The notes beneath the pieces are model-generated. The model saw only the letters and a program-made list of their open reading frames with translations, ran no database searches and had not been told where the DNA came from. DNA of 64,000 bases from Streptomyces sp. DH5 (GTDB lineage Bacteria > Actinomycetota > Actinomycetes > Streptomycetales > Streptomycetaceae): positions 270,474 to 334,473 of the forward strand of contig NZ_JAHWGP010000004.1 of the NCBI RefSeq assembly GCF_020873915.1, given 5' to 3'. Positions 1 through 10,582 of this stretch are shown piece after piece. Positions within the stretch are counted from its first letter, which is position 1. Every line of letters starts with the position of its first letter. The position numbers and the translations under genes were made by a program.

Positions 1-16
1 TCAGGGAGCCGACGCG

Positions 17-625
17 ATGCACGCACAACCGCTCGATCTGACCCGCCTGTGGGGCGAGGGCTGGGCCGTCACCTTCGCGCCCCGGCCGCCCGCGTTCTGC
101 CTCGACGCCATGGGGGTGAGCGAGGCCGCGCCGCTGCCGGACGGGCTGGCGGCGTTCGCCCGCCGTTCGCCGCTCGACGGGCCGCCGGTGCTGGTCGCGG
201 CGGCCGTGCTGGACGACCGGTGGTCGGTGGTGGTGGAGAGCGAGGCGCAGACCGGCTGGGTCGGCACCCACCCGGACGTCCTCGAGGCGCTCACCGCACC
301 GGACGCTCCCGCCTGCACCGTCTTCTCCGACCCGAACAAGGTGCAGGTCGTCTTCCGGGAGCACGGCAGCCCGGTCGGCGGCCTGGAACCGCGCAGCAAC
401 CGCCGCTGGGGCCACTTCGGTGACCGCGTCCTGCGGTCCCTGCGCGACGCGGGTTTCCCCGACGGCCACGTGACCCCGGAGGACCCGGTGCCGGACGCCC
501 CCAGCGAGGGTGCCCTCGCCCTCCTCGCCGCCCAGGCGGTCTCCCGCACCGAACTGCGTGCCGAACACCTCCAGGGTCCCTGGCTCGGCGGCCTCACGGC
601 CAAGCCGTATCCGGCCGCGCCCTGA
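17..625 (+). CDS. Uncharacterised actinobacterial protein (202 aa)
   Basis: The 202-residue product has no signal peptide or membrane segment that I can see and is probably cytoplasmic. I do not recognise a family with certainty. An AGGGAG ribosome binding site at 3-8 sits 8 nt before the ATG, which decides the start. The protein is rich in Trp, Pro and acidic residues. Its middle has an alternating strand-like pattern (residues 60-120) and its C-terminal third looks helical. It converges on pepN, with a shared terminator hairpin between them, so it is probably the end of its own transcript. The reading frame is supported by strongly G/C-biased third positions and lack of interruption. Function unknown. 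Confidence 0.8.
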   Translation: MHAQPLDLTRLWGEGWAVTFAPRPPAFCLDAMGVSEAAPLPDGLAAFARRSPLDGPPVLVAAAVLDDRWSVVVESEAQTGWVGTHPDVLEALTAPDAPACTVFSDPNKVQVVFREHGSPVGGLEPRSNRRWGHFGDRVLRSLRDAGFPDGHVTPEDPVPDAPSEGALALLAAQAVSRTELRAEHLQGPWLGGLTAKPYPAAP

Positions 626-706
626 CCGCGCCGCTCGCGCGGCGCACCCGCTGACCGGGCGGTCACCACCGTGACGCCCGACGTCCTGACGACCGCGGGC
701 AGGAAG

Positions 707-738
707 AAGGGCGCCCGGCGTGAGCACCGGGCGCCCTT
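707..738. terminator. Bidirectional terminator hairpin between convergent genes
   Basis: Perfect 12-bp inverted repeat (AAGGGCGCCCGG at 707-718, CCGGGCGCCCTT at 727-738) with an 8-nt loop. It lies between the convergent ends of the first gene and pepN and can serve both. Confidence 0.85.
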
Positions 739-753
739 CGAGCCGTGCGGCGG

Positions 754-3336
754 TTACGCGGACGCCGTCGCGTCCGCCGCCTGGGCGCGCAGCGCGCGCT
801 CCACACCCGCGCGGGACTCCGAGACCAGGCGGCGCAGGGCCGCGTTGGGGGAGGTGGCGGTCAGCCAGGCGTCGGTCTTGTCCAGGGTCTCGCCGGAGAC
901 CTGGATGCCCGGGTAGAGACCGACGGCGATCTGCTGGGCCATCTCGTGCGAGCGGGAGGCCCACACGTCCTCCAGCACCTCGAAGTACCGGTCGGTGTAC
1001 GGGGCCAGCAGCTCGCGCTGGTCGGTCTGCACGAAGCCGGCGATGACCGCCTCCTGGACGGCGTTCGGCAGCTTGTCGGACTCGACGACCGAGGCCCACG
1101 CCTCCGCCTTGGCCTCCTCCGTCGGGCGGGCCGCGCGGGCGGTCGCCGCGTGGCGCTCGCCGGCCGCCGTCCGGTCCCGCTCGTACTCGGCGGCGATCTC
1201 CGCCTCGTCGAAGCGGCCCACCGTCGCCAGCCGCTGCACGAACGCCCAGCGCAGCTCCGTGTCCACGGCCAGCCCCTCGACGGTCTGCGTGCCGGCCAGC
1301 AGTGCCTCCAGCAGGTCCAGCTGTTCCGGGGTGCGGGCGGTCGCCGCGAAGGCGCGCGCCCACGCGAGCTGGTGGTCGCTCGCCGGCTCGGCGGCCCGCA
1401 GATGGGCGAGCGTCGCGTCGGTCCAGCGGGCCAGCAGCGTCTCGCGGGCGCCCGGGTCGGTGTACAGGTCGATCGCCAGCTTCACCTGGCGGTGCAGCGA
1501 CTGCACGACACCGATGTCGGACTCCTTGCCGATGCCCGACAGCACGAGCGAGAGGTAGTCGCGGGCGGGGAGTTCCGCGTCCCGGGTCATGTCCCAGGCG
1601 GAGGCCCAGCACAGGGCGCGGGGCAGGGACGACTCGAAGTCGCCCAGGTGCTCGGTGACGAAGGCCAGGGACTGCTCGTCCAGGCGGACCTTGGCGTAGG
1701 ACAGGTCGTCGTCGTTGAGCAGGACGACCGCCGGACGGCGCTTGCCGGCCAGCTGCGGCACGTCGGTCAGCTCGCCGTCGACGTCCAGTTCGACCCGGTC
1801 GCCGCGCACCAGCTTGCCGGTCGCCCCGTCGAGGTCGTACAGGCCGATCGCGATGCGGTGCGGGCGCAGGGTCGGCTCGCCCTTCGCGCCGGCCGGGAGC
1901 GCGGGCGCCTCCTGGCGGATGGCGAACGAGGTGATGACACCGTCGCCGTCCGTGGCGATCTCCGGGCGCAGGACGTTGATGCCGGCCGTCTCCAGCCACT
2001 GCTTCGACCACGTCTTCAGATCGCGGCCCGAGGTCTCCTCCAGCGCGCCCAGCAGGTCGGACAGGCGCGTGTTGCCGAACGCGTGGCGCTTGAAGTACGC
2101 CTGCACGCCCCGGAAGAACGCGTCCTCACCGACGTACGCGACGAGCTGCTTCAGCACCGAGGCGCCCTTGGCGTACGTGATGCCGTCGAAGTTGACGAGC
2201 ACGTCGTCCAGGTCGCGGATGTCCGCCATGATCGGGTGCGTGGAGGGCAGCTGGTCCTGCCGGTAGGCCCAGGTCTTCATGGAGTTGGCGAACGTCGTCC
2301 ACGAGTGCGGCCACTTCGAGCCGGGCGCGTCGGCCTGGCAGGCGGCCTCGGCGTAGGTGGCGAACGACTCGTTCAGCCACAGGTCGTTCCACCACTCCAT
2401 GGTGACCAGGTCGCCGAACCACATGTGGGCCAGCTCGTGCAGGATCGTGGCGGCCCGCACCTCGTACGCGGCGTCGGTCACCTTCGACCGGAACACGTAC
2501 TGGTCGCGGATGGTCACCGCGCCCGCGTTCTCCATCGCGCCCGCGTTGAACTCCGGCACGAACAGCTGGTCGTACTTCTCGAACGGGTAGGCGTAGTCGA
2601 ACTTCTCCTGGAACCAGTCGAAGCCCTGCCGGGTCACGGCGAAGATCGCGTCCGCGTCGAGGTGCTCGGCGAGCGAGGGCCGGCAGTAGATGCCGAGCGG
2701 GACGGACTGGCCGTCCTTCTCGTACACGCTGTGCACGGAGTGGTACGGGCCGACGATCAGCGCCGTGATGTACGTCGAGATGCGCGGCGTCGGCGCGAAC
2801 TCCCAGACGTTGTCGCGCGGTTCGGGGGTCGGCGAGTTGGAGACGACGGTCCAGCCCTCCGGCGCCTTCACGGTGAACCGGAAGGTCGCCTTGAGGTCCG
2901 GCTGCTCGAAGCTCGCGAAGACGCGGCGGGCGTCCGGCACCTCGAACTGGGTGTAGAGGTACGCCTGGTCGTCCACCGGGTCGACGAAGCGGTGCAGGCC
3001 CTCGCCCGTGTTGGTGTAGGCGCAGTCCGCCTCCACCCGCAGGACGTTGCGGCCCCTGAGCAGGCCCGGCAGGGTGATACGGGAATCGGCGAAGACCTCG
3101 GCCGGGTCGAGGGAGTCGCCGTTGAGCGTCACCTCGTGCACGGCCGGAGCGACCAGGTCGATGAACGACTCCGCGCCGTCGCCGTCCTCGGCGACGTCGA
3201 AGCGCACCGTGGTCACGGACCGGTAGGTGCCGCCCTCCTGCGCGCCGGAGAGATCGAGATCGATCTCGTACGAGTCAACCGTCAGCAGCTTCGCCCGCTG
3301 CTGCGCCTCTTCGCGAGTCAGGTTTGTGCCAGGCAC
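754..3336 (-). CDS. pepN: Aminopeptidase N (M1 metallopeptidase), copy 1
   Basis: Zinc aminopeptidase that removes N-terminal residues from peptides in the cytoplasm, for example peptides released by the Clp proteases or the proteasome. The 860 residues match the actinobacterial PepN length. The N-terminal beta domain is followed by the exopeptidase motif GAMEN at residues 266-270, then the zinc site HELAH at 300-304 with the third ligand Glu323 (HExxH-x18-E). The C-terminal half is the helical ERAP1-like domain. The start begins MPGTNLTREEA, collinear with the second copy at 13483-16059. The two copies share the whole architecture and near-identical active-site segments. A terminator follows at 707-738. 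Confidence 0.96.
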   Translation of the reverse strand: MPGTNLTREEAQQRAKLLTVDSYEIDLDLSGAQEGGTYRSVTTVRFDVAEDGDGAESFIDLVAPAVHEVTLNGDSLDPAEVFADSRITLPGLLRGRNVLRVEADCAYTNTGEGLHRFVDPVDDQAYLYTQFEVPDARRVFASFEQPDLKATFRFTVKAPEGWTVVSNSPTPEPRDNVWEFAPTPRISTYITALIVGPYHSVHSVYEKDGQSVPLGIYCRPSLAEHLDADAIFAVTRQGFDWFQEKFDYAYPFEKYDQLFVPEFNAGAMENAGAVTIRDQYVFRSKVTDAAYEVRAATILHELAHMWFGDLVTMEWWNDLWLNESFATYAEAACQADAPGSKWPHSWTTFANSMKTWAYRQDQLPSTHPIMADIRDLDDVLVNFDGITYAKGASVLKQLVAYVGEDAFFRGVQAYFKRHAFGNTRLSDLLGALEETSGRDLKTWSKQWLETAGINVLRPEIATDGDGVITSFAIRQEAPALPAGAKGEPTLRPHRIAIGLYDLDGATGKLVRGDRVELDVDGELTDVPQLAGKRRPAVVLLNDDDLSYAKVRLDEQSLAFVTEHLGDFESSLPRALCWASAWDMTRDAELPARDYLSLVLSGIGKESDIGVVQSLHRQVKLAIDLYTDPGARETLLARWTDATLAHLRAAEPASDHQLAWARAFAATARTPEQLDLLEALLAGTQTVEGLAVDTELRWAFVQRLATVGRFDEAEIAAEYERDRTAAGERHAATARAARPTEEAKAEAWASVVESDKLPNAVQEAVIAGFVQTDQRELLAPYTDRYFEVLEDVWASRSHEMAQQIAVGLYPGIQVSGETLDKTDAWLTATSPNAALRRLVSESRAGVERALRAQAADATASA

Positions 3337-3511
3337 GCGGTCATCTCCTCGTTATGTGTGGGTTGCGTCATCCTTCCACGCGACATCGGGATCGGGGGAT
3401 GACCGAGCCGGACCATGGGGATACCCCTGTATCGGGCCCGGAGCGCGGGGGCGTGATAAGAGGTCCGAAAGCCGCCGGTGGGCGGGGGACGGCGAGCCGA
3501 TGCTGGAGGGC

Positions 3512-4000
3512 ATGACGACCTACACGCTCCGCTCCGCACGTCCCGTTCCCGCGCCGGTCGTGAAGGAACTGCTGACCACCGACGACGCCGGCCGCCCGGC
3601 CGTCCCCTTCACCGACCACGAGGGCGGCGCCCCGCTGCGGTGCTGTCTGCGGCACAGCAGGGAGGGTGAACGGATCGCGCTGGTGTCCTACGCCCCCCTG
3701 CGCCGCTGGGCTGCGGAGACGGGCGCGGACCCGGGCCCCTACGACGAACAGGGGCCGGTCTTCGTCCACGCGGGGGAGTGCGCGGGCCCGGAGGCCGGGG
3801 ACCTCCCCTTCACCGGCGCCCACCGCACCCTGCGCCGCTACTCCGCCGACGGCCGCATCCTGGGCGGGCGACTGGTGGCAGTTCCGGAGGACTTCGCACC
3901 GGCGCTCGACGAGGCGTTCACCGATCCCGAGGTGGCGCTGGTGCACGTACGGGCCGTGGAGTACGGCTGCTTCCTGTACGAGGTCCGGCGGCGGGGCTGA
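3512..4000 (+). CDS. DUF1203 domain protein
   Basis: A 162-residue protein resembling the DUF1203 family: a short N-terminal strand, a Cys-containing segment with the pattern LRCCLR, then a GERIALVSYAP segment and a GPVFVHAGEC motif. The family has no established biochemical role. Two in-frame ATG codons compete: 3500, with GGGGGA about 10 nt upstream, and 3512, whose GGAGGG is almost adjacent. The family usually starts with the Met-Thr-Thr seen at 3512, so I use that; 3500 would add four residues. The gene diverges from pepN copy 1 and converges on asd. No membrane segment or signal peptide. Confidence 0.85.
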   Translation: MTTYTLRSARPVPAPVVKELLTTDDAGRPAVPFTDHEGGAPLRCCLRHSREGERIALVSYAPLRRWAAETGADPGPYDEQGPVFVHAGECAGPEAGDLPFTGAHRTLRRYSADGRILGGRLVAVPEDFAPALDEAFTDPEVALVHVRAVEYGCFLYEVRRRG

Positions 4001-4018
4001 CCGCAGGCCGGATGAGAA

Positions 4019-4050
4019 GAGGCGGGCGTCCCGCCGGGGACGCCCGCCTC
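4019..4050. terminator. Bidirectional terminator hairpin
   Basis: Perfect 14-bp inverted repeat (4019-4032 and 4037-4050) with a GCCG tetraloop, between the convergent ends of the DUF1203 gene and asd. Confidence 0.88.
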
Positions 4051-4066
4051 ACCCTCGTCACCGGCG

Positions 4067-5415
<1,349 letters not shown>

Positions 5416-5952
5416 GTGCTGCGCGGAAGGATCCGGCGCGGCCGGGGGGCGTACGTCGCCGGTGACGACGACCCGCTGGACGCGGCGCAGGAACGCCGGG
5501 TGCGGGCGGTGCTCGCCCTGGGCGGGGTACCGCAGGCGGACCTGCCGGACGGGGTGCAGCAGGTCCGCCTGCGGTTGCTGGAACGCGCCGCGAGCGGGCG
5601 GGAGGCACCACGGGACGTCTCGGCGTGGGCGGCGGTGGTCGCCTCGAACCTCGCCATGGACTGGCACCGGGCCAAACGCCGCCAGGAGCGGCTCGGGGAG
5701 CGGCTGGCCGCGCTGCGGCCTGCGGAGACGCCCTCCGGCGAGGAGACCAGCGTGCTCTCCCTCGCCGTCGCCCGGGGCCTGGACCGGCTGCCCGACGCAC
5801 AGCGCCAGGTGGTCGTGCTCCGGTTCTACGCCGATCTGCCGGTGCGTTCGATAGCCGAGCAGCTCGGCGTCCCGGAGGGCACGGTCAAGAGCAGGCTGCA
5901 CACTGCCGTACGGGCCCTGCGCGCCCGCCTGCACGAGGACGAGGTGGTATGA
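5416..5952 (+). CDS. ECF-family RNA polymerase sigma factor
   Basis: 178-residue extracytoplasmic-function sigma factor that would direct RNA polymerase to a small stress regulon. Region 2 lies at about residues 20-95 (a short, divergent version with AWAAVVASNLAMDWHRAKRR), followed by a linker and region 4 at about 120-172, with a clear helix-turn-helix (SIAEQLGVPEGTVKSRL, 145-161). The GTG start at 5416 follows a GAGGGG stretch at 5402-5409. It is followed after 1 nt by a membrane protein that is probably co-translated and may be its regulator. An ECF-type promoter match just upstream suggests autoregulation. The subgroup is not identified. Confidence 0.93.
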   Translation: MLRGRIRRGRGAYVAGDDDPLDAAQERRVRAVLALGGVPQADLPDGVQQVRLRLLERAASGREAPRDVSAWAAVVASNLAMDWHRAKRRQERLGERLAALRPAETPSGEETSVLSLAVARGLDRLPDAQRQVVVLRFYADLPVRSIAEQLGVPEGTVKSRLHTAVRALRARLHEDEVV

Positions 5953-5953
5953 C

Positions 5954-6970
5954 ATGACCGCCCACGACGAAACTCGCGACCCGTCCCGTGAAGGCGCCGT
6001 CCCCGGCGCCGGGCCTGCGTCCGGTTCCGGGCTCGAGCCTTCGCACGAGCCCGCGTCCGAGTCTTCGCGCAAGCCCCCGCACGAGCCCGAGTACGACGGC
6101 ATGGACGCCCTGATGGCGGCCATCCTCGACGAGCCGCTGCCGGAGCCGGCCCGGCGGGATCCGGTGTTCATGGCCGCGAGGGACGCCGCCGCCGCCGACC
6201 TGGCGGTGCTGCGTGAGCGGCTGACGGCGATCGGGGACGCCCTCGCGGGGCCGCGGGACGGCGTTCCGGCGGGGCGAGACGCGGCCGCTCGGCCCGGGAA
6301 GCGGCCGGACCCCGACGCCGGGCCGGAACAGGACACGGGGACACGACCCCCGGCCGACAGGACCCCCGCACCGGAGAACCCGCCCGCACCGGCCGCCCCC
6401 GCCCCTCTGAAGGGCCCGCGCTCCCGCTCCGGGGAGGGGCCGGGGCCCGGGGCCCGTCCGCGCACCGCCGGAGGTCCCCACCGTCCCCGTCGCCGGACGG
6501 CGAAGGCGGTGTTCGGGGGGCTGGTGGCCGCCGCTGCCGCCGGGCTGGTGCTCGGGACGGGGTGGCTGGTGACGCAGGGAGGGGGAACGGCCGACTCGAC
6601 GGCGGGCGGTGCCGCCGTGGACTCGAAGGAGGAGGCGGGGGTCGCGTTCGGCAGCCCCCGCTACCTCGCGTGCGCGCGGCTGGTCGCCGAGGGCCGGGTG
6701 ACGGCCGTGGAGCAGGTGCCGGGGGCCGCCGGTGTGCAGCGCGTCACGCTGGAGGTGAGCCGGTACTACAAAGGCGGGGGCGAGGTCACGTTCCTCCGGG
6801 ACGCCGCCTCCGGTGGTCCTCCGCCGCGCGAGGGCGACCAGGTGCTGATCGGCATGCCCGCCGGGGGCGCCCACCCCGACGCGGTGGTCGCCGGTGAGCC
6901 GGACATCACCCGCGAGCGGGCCCGGATCATCGCCTCGCTCCCCGAGTCGCGCACCCTCACCTGCGGCTGA
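5954..6970 (+). CDS. Putative anti-sigma-like membrane protein
   Basis: 338 residues: a cytoplasmic N-terminal part with a short helical block (about 45-95, DGMDALMAAILDEPLPEPAR), a Pro/Gly/Arg-rich disordered linker (100-180), one transmembrane helix at about 185-207, and an extracytoplasmic domain (215-338) with a strand-rich stretch and cysteines near the start and end (ACARLV, TLTCG). It begins 1 nt after the sigma stop codon, with GAGGTGG as its binding site, so the two are translationally linked. Position and topology suggest a partner or anti-sigma factor for the ECF sigma, but I do not see the HxxxCxxC zinc motif of the common ZAS class. Role inferred from context. Confidence 0.75.
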   Translation: MTAHDETRDPSREGAVPGAGPASGSGLEPSHEPASESSRKPPHEPEYDGMDALMAAILDEPLPEPARRDPVFMAARDAAAADLAVLRERLTAIGDALAGPRDGVPAGRDAAARPGKRPDPDAGPEQDTGTRPPADRTPAPENPPAPAAPAPLKGPRSRSGEGPGPGARPRTAGGPHRPRRRTAKAVFGGLVAAAAAGLVLGTGWLVTQGGGTADSTAGGAAVDSKEEAGVAFGSPRYLACARLVAEGRVTAVEQVPGAAGVQRVTLEVSRYYKGGGEVTFLRDAASGGPPPREGDQVLIGMPAGGAHPDAVVAGEPDITRERARIIASLPESRTLTCG

Positions 6971-6980
6971 GCACGACGAA

Positions 6981-7011
6981 GGGGCGGGCGCCCGTCACGG
7001 ACGCCCGCCCC
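6981..7011. terminator. Bidirectional terminator hairpin
   Basis: Inverted repeat GGGGCGGGCG (6981-6990) / CGCCCGCCCC (7002-7011). It extends inward by CCGT/ACGG after a single mismatch, giving a 1-nt loop core. It lies between the convergent sigma-operon and subtilase genes. Confidence 0.8.
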
Positions 7012-7030
7012 CTCCCCTCAGGTCAGCCTG

Positions 7031-10000
7031 TTACGGGACGACCTTCTCGATCGCCACGCTGCCGAGGCCCGCGACCGTGCCGCGCTCGTTCACCAGCTGC
7101 ACGCGCCCGAAGAACGCGCGTCCCTCGGGAGCCGCCGCCGCGACGGTGACCTCACCGGAGACGGTGGCCGAGTCGCCCGTGCCGAGCTTCACCGGCGCGG
7201 AGCCGTCGACGCCGACGGTGCCGAGCGTGGAGGAGAAGAACACGTCCAGGTAGTCGTAGTCCGTCGAACCGGCCGGGACCGAGTAGCCGTCCACCTCGAT
7301 GGTGTACGTGCCGGCCGCCGGGGAGGCGACGGAGACCGACTCCTCCGAGTCGCCGTCGGCGGACTGGGCGACGCGGTTGCCGGCCTGGTCGTACACGGCC
7401 AGGTCCAGGTCGGCGGCGGTGTCGGAGACGTTGCCGATGGACACGTCGAGCGACGCGGCGCCCGCGGGCACCTCGACGGTCGTCGTGTGCGTCTCACCGG
7501 TGCTGATGGCGGGACGCTCCGTCTTGGACGAGCCGAGCGGCCCGCCCACCAGCTTGCCGTCGAGGGCGGCGGCCTCGTTCGTCACCGTCCAGGTGGCGGT
7601 GGCCGGCGCGCCGATCTTCGCCTCGGGCACCGTCACGGTCTCCGGGTCGAAGGCGGCGCCGAGCACGGCGACGTCCAGCTTGTAGGGGTTGTCGAGCAGC
7701 GGCGACGTACGGCGCGACTCGACCTCGATCTCCCAGACGCCCGGCTGCGGGTTCGTGTAGGAACGCACGTCGGGGCGGCAGGTGTTGGCCGGGTTGCTGT
7801 AGTTCGGGTAGCAGTTGACCGTCGACGTCGGGTCGGCCGGGACACCGTGGGGGTGGATGGCGATGAACCGGGTCTGGCTCGTGGCCTTCAGCCCGCTCAT
7901 CGCGATCTCCAGCGTCTTCGCGCCCTCGGGCACGGTGACGAAGTAGGAGGTGCTGCTGTTGCGCTGGGCCTTGCCCGAGGTGGAGAAGGTGTGGTTCAGC
8001 GGCTCCGCGACGACCACGGTGCTCAGGATCTGCCGGTCGACGCCCTCGGTGCGCGGGTCGTCCACCTCGAGGATCGCGCTCTTGATGCCGGCCGAACCGG
8101 GCGCGGCCTGGACCTTGACGGTCACCGGCTTGTTCAGCGGCAGCCGGATGTCGTCGTCGCCGAGGATGCGGAAGGTGCGGCCCTCGTTGTTCTCGATGTC
8201 CAGCTCGTGGCGGAGCGCACGGTCGGGACCGGACGTACGGGTGATCGTGATGTCGTACGTCTTCTTCTGGCCGGCCTTCAGGCCGCCCTCACGGTCGTAC
8301 AGACCCGTGCCGAAGCCCGGGGTCTTCAGGAACTGGTCGATCGCGGTGTCGACCGGCGCCTTCACCGTGTACTCGTGCGCGGTGGCACCGTCGCGGATGG
8401 CGTCCCAGGCGTCCTCGATGTCGATGAGGCCGGCGCCCTCCTCGTAGGCCTGCACACCCTTGATGTGCTCGGCGGTGGAGGTGAGGGCGGTGCGCAGCGT
8501 CGCCGGGGTGAGGTCGATGCGCTTCTGCTTCGCGGCGGACAGCAGCAGCGCGGCGGCGCCGGTGGCCTGCGGGGAGGCCATCGAGGTGCCCTGGAGCATG
8601 CCGTAGCCGGCCGGGAGGCCGTAGCCCGCCTCGGCGACCGGGGCGCCCGGGACCCACGTCTGGATGGTGTTGATCGCCGCGCCGGGGGCGACCAGGGTCG
8701 GCGTGAAGCCGCCGTCCTCACGCGGACCGCGCGAGGAGAAGGGCATCATGTCGTACTTGGTGCGCACCTCGGAGCCGTAGTTGGCGGCCCAGGTCTCCTT
8801 GGAGACGGTCGCGCCGACGGAGATGACCTTGTCCGCCAGGGCGGGGTCGCCGATGGTGTTGGCACCGGGGCCGGAGTTGCCCGCGGAGATCACCAGCTGG
8901 ACGCCGTAGGTGTCGATGAGCCGGTTGTAGAGCTCCACGCGGGCGTTGTTGCCGTCGTTGAGCGCCGGCAGACCGCCGATGGACATGTTGACGATGTCCA
9001 CACCGCGCTTGGTGACGAGGTCGATCATGCCCTCGGTGAGTGCCACGTTGGTGCAGCCGCCGGACCAGGTGCAGGCGCGGGAGGAGACGAGCTTCGCGCC
9101 GGGCGCGGCGCCGTCCATCCGGCCGCCGAACAGGCCGTTGGCGGCGGTGATGCCGGCGACGTGCGAGCCGTGCGAACCCTCGATGACACCGATGTTGACG
9201 AAGTCGGCCGTCTTGCCGGTCCAGTCGCCGCCGTAGGGGTCCATCGGGACGTCCTCGCGGATCTCCACGACGAACGGCTGACGCTCCACGACGTCGGTCT
9301 TCGGGTCGTCGGTGCCGAAGTACCCGATCTGGAAGCCGTCCTTGTACGGCTTCATCGGGGTGTCGTCGGAGAAGTCCCGGTTGTTGTTCAGGTCGACGCG
9401 GACCGTGCCGGCCTGGGCGTCGTAGAGCATGCCCCAGGAGTCGGTGGTGTCGCCGTCGCGGTTGGCGTCGCCGTCCGCGTCGCCGCCGGTGGTGTACGAC
9501 TCCAGGAAGGTGCTGATCTGGTACGTGCCCGCCGGGGCCGTCCAGGTCGCGCCGCCGTAGGTGAAGGTGGGCCCGGAGACGGAGGACACCATCGGGCGCC
9601 AGGTCCGGTCGTTGTCGACGACCGGGTCGGTCGCCGTCACCCAGTCGACGATCTTGCGCTCGCCGGTGGTGGTCTTCTGCAGCGCGGGGTGTCCGAGGTC
9701 CACACCGGAGTCGAGGATGCCGATGGTGACGCCGCGGCCGTCCGCCTTCGGGTTGTCCTCGACGAACTCGACGGCACCGGTCTCGAAGGACGGGTTGTAC
9801 GGGTTCTTCGCGGGCGTCCGCTTGTCGGGACCGGGGTAGGCCTTCGCGCCCTTGCCCTTGCCCTTGGCGCTCTTCGTGGTGTCCGCGGCGGGCGTCGGGT
9901 CGTCCAGCGGGATCTCGTCGCGCAGGTCGACGCCGTGCACGGAGGAGAGCTTGGTGGCGGCGGCGATCGCCGCGTCGGCCTTGCCGGTGGGGACGGTGGC

Positions 10001-10348
10001 GCGGACGTAGCCGAGCTTGTCGTCGGTCCGGCCGACCGAGCCGCCCTTGACCGCGTTCAGCTGCTCGGCGACCTGCTCGGTCCTGCCGGGAGCGGTGGCG
10101 ATCATCATCGTGACGTGCTTGGCGCCGTCGGCCTTGGCCTCCGCCAGCAGGTCGGCGTCGTCCGAACCGAGCTTGTCGGGAGCGGACTTGACGTCGGCGT
10201 CGGCCGGCGAGGCGGGCGGGGTGTCGGCGGCGAGGGCCAGCGGGACGGGCCCGGCCGCGGAGAGCGCGGCGACGAGACCGGCGGCCACGGCGATGCGGGC
10301 CACGCGTCTGGTGCCCGATATGGAATCGCGCTGGGGGGAGTTGGTCAT
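7031..10348 (-). CDS. Large secreted S8 serine protease (subtilase)
   Basis: 1105-residue exported subtilisin-like protease. Residues 1-40 form a signal peptide (Arg-Arg, a hydrophobic core, then an ALA-type cleavage site). An I9-like propeptide region covers about 60-145. The catalytic triad is Asp213 (GILDSGVD), His393 (GSHGSHVAG) and Ser589 (GTSMASPQ), with oxyanion Asn491. About 180 residues separate Asp and His, much more than in subtilisin, and this insert contains an acidic Asp/Gly-rich stretch (about 289-304) that looks like a calcium loop. Beta-sandwich-like domains fill 640-1105. An ATG at 10354 is too close to AAGGG; the ATG at 10348 has it 6 nt upstream, so I use 10348. Monocistronic, with a terminator at 6981-7011. 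Confidence 0.94.
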   Translation of the reverse strand: MTNSPQRDSISGTRRVARIAVAAGLVAALSAAGPVPLALAADTPPASPADADVKSAPDKLGSDDADLLAEAKADGAKHVTMMIATAPGRTEQVAEQLNAVKGGSVGRTDDKLGYVRATVPTGKADAAIAAATKLSSVHGVDLRDEIPLDDPTPAADTTKSAKGKGKGAKAYPGPDKRTPAKNPYNPSFETGAVEFVEDNPKADGRGVTIGILDSGVDLGHPALQKTTTGERKIVDWVTATDPVVDNDRTWRPMVSSVSGPTFTYGGATWTAPAGTYQISTFLESYTTGGDADGDANRDGDTTDSWGMLYDAQAGTVRVDLNNNRDFSDDTPMKPYKDGFQIGYFGTDDPKTDVVERQPFVVEIREDVPMDPYGGDWTGKTADFVNIGVIEGSHGSHVAGITAANGLFGGRMDGAAPGAKLVSSRACTWSGGCTNVALTEGMIDLVTKRGVDIVNMSIGGLPALNDGNNARVELYNRLIDTYGVQLVISAGNSGPGANTIGDPALADKVISVGATVSKETWAANYGSEVRTKYDMMPFSSRGPREDGGFTPTLVAPGAAINTIQTWVPGAPVAEAGYGLPAGYGMLQGTSMASPQATGAAALLLSAAKQKRIDLTPATLRTALTSTAEHIKGVQAYEEGAGLIDIEDAWDAIRDGATAHEYTVKAPVDTAIDQFLKTPGFGTGLYDREGGLKAGQKKTYDITITRTSGPDRALRHELDIENNEGRTFRILGDDDIRLPLNKPVTVKVQAAPGSAGIKSAILEVDDPRTEGVDRQILSTVVVAEPLNHTFSTSGKAQRNSSTSYFVTVPEGAKTLEIAMSGLKATSQTRFIAIHPHGVPADPTSTVNCYPNYSNPANTCRPDVRSYTNPQPGVWEIEVESRRTSPLLDNPYKLDVAVLGAAFDPETVTVPEAKIGAPATATWTVTNEAAALDGKLVGGPLGSSKTERPAISTGETHTTTVEVPAGAASLDVSIGNVSDTAADLDLAVYDQAGNRVAQSADGDSEESVSVASPAAGTYTIEVDGYSVPAGSTDYDYLDVFFSSTLGTVGVDGSAPVKLGTGDSATVSGEVTVAAAAPEGRAFFGRVQLVNERGTVAGLGSVAIEKVVP

Positions 10349-10570
10349 CGGCATCCCTTGTAAGTAAAGGAACGATCGGCAGCGACCGGAGCCGATCGAC
10401 CCTGGCCGCGAGGGTCCGGAAGGCAGTCCCGGACGATCGCTGAGCCTTACGCAAGGGACAGATGTTTGGCGAGAGTTGTCGGAAAGGAAATGGAGGTGTG
10501 GGGAAAACCCCCGGTGGGCTTATGGGGAGATGAGCGGCGAAGCCGACAAGTCGCCCCCGGGTGCGAGGGT

Positions 10571-10576
10571 TACCGT
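10571..10576 (+). promoter_or_regulatory. -10 box of a probably leaderless transcript (NUDIX gene)
   Basis: TACCGT ends 6 nt before the ATG at 10583, and there is no ribosome binding site at normal distance. Transcription would therefore begin at or next to the A of the start codon. Confidence 0.5.
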
Positions 10577-10582
10577 CGTCCG

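Noticed and set aside
745-3402. Long plus-strand open frame opposite pepN copy 1 (similar ones opposite pepN copy 2, the subtilase, rne and the sugar operon)
   Set aside because: High G+C at third positions removes stop codons from antisense frames. The products are Arg/Val/Gly-rich with no family features and no ribosome binding sites.
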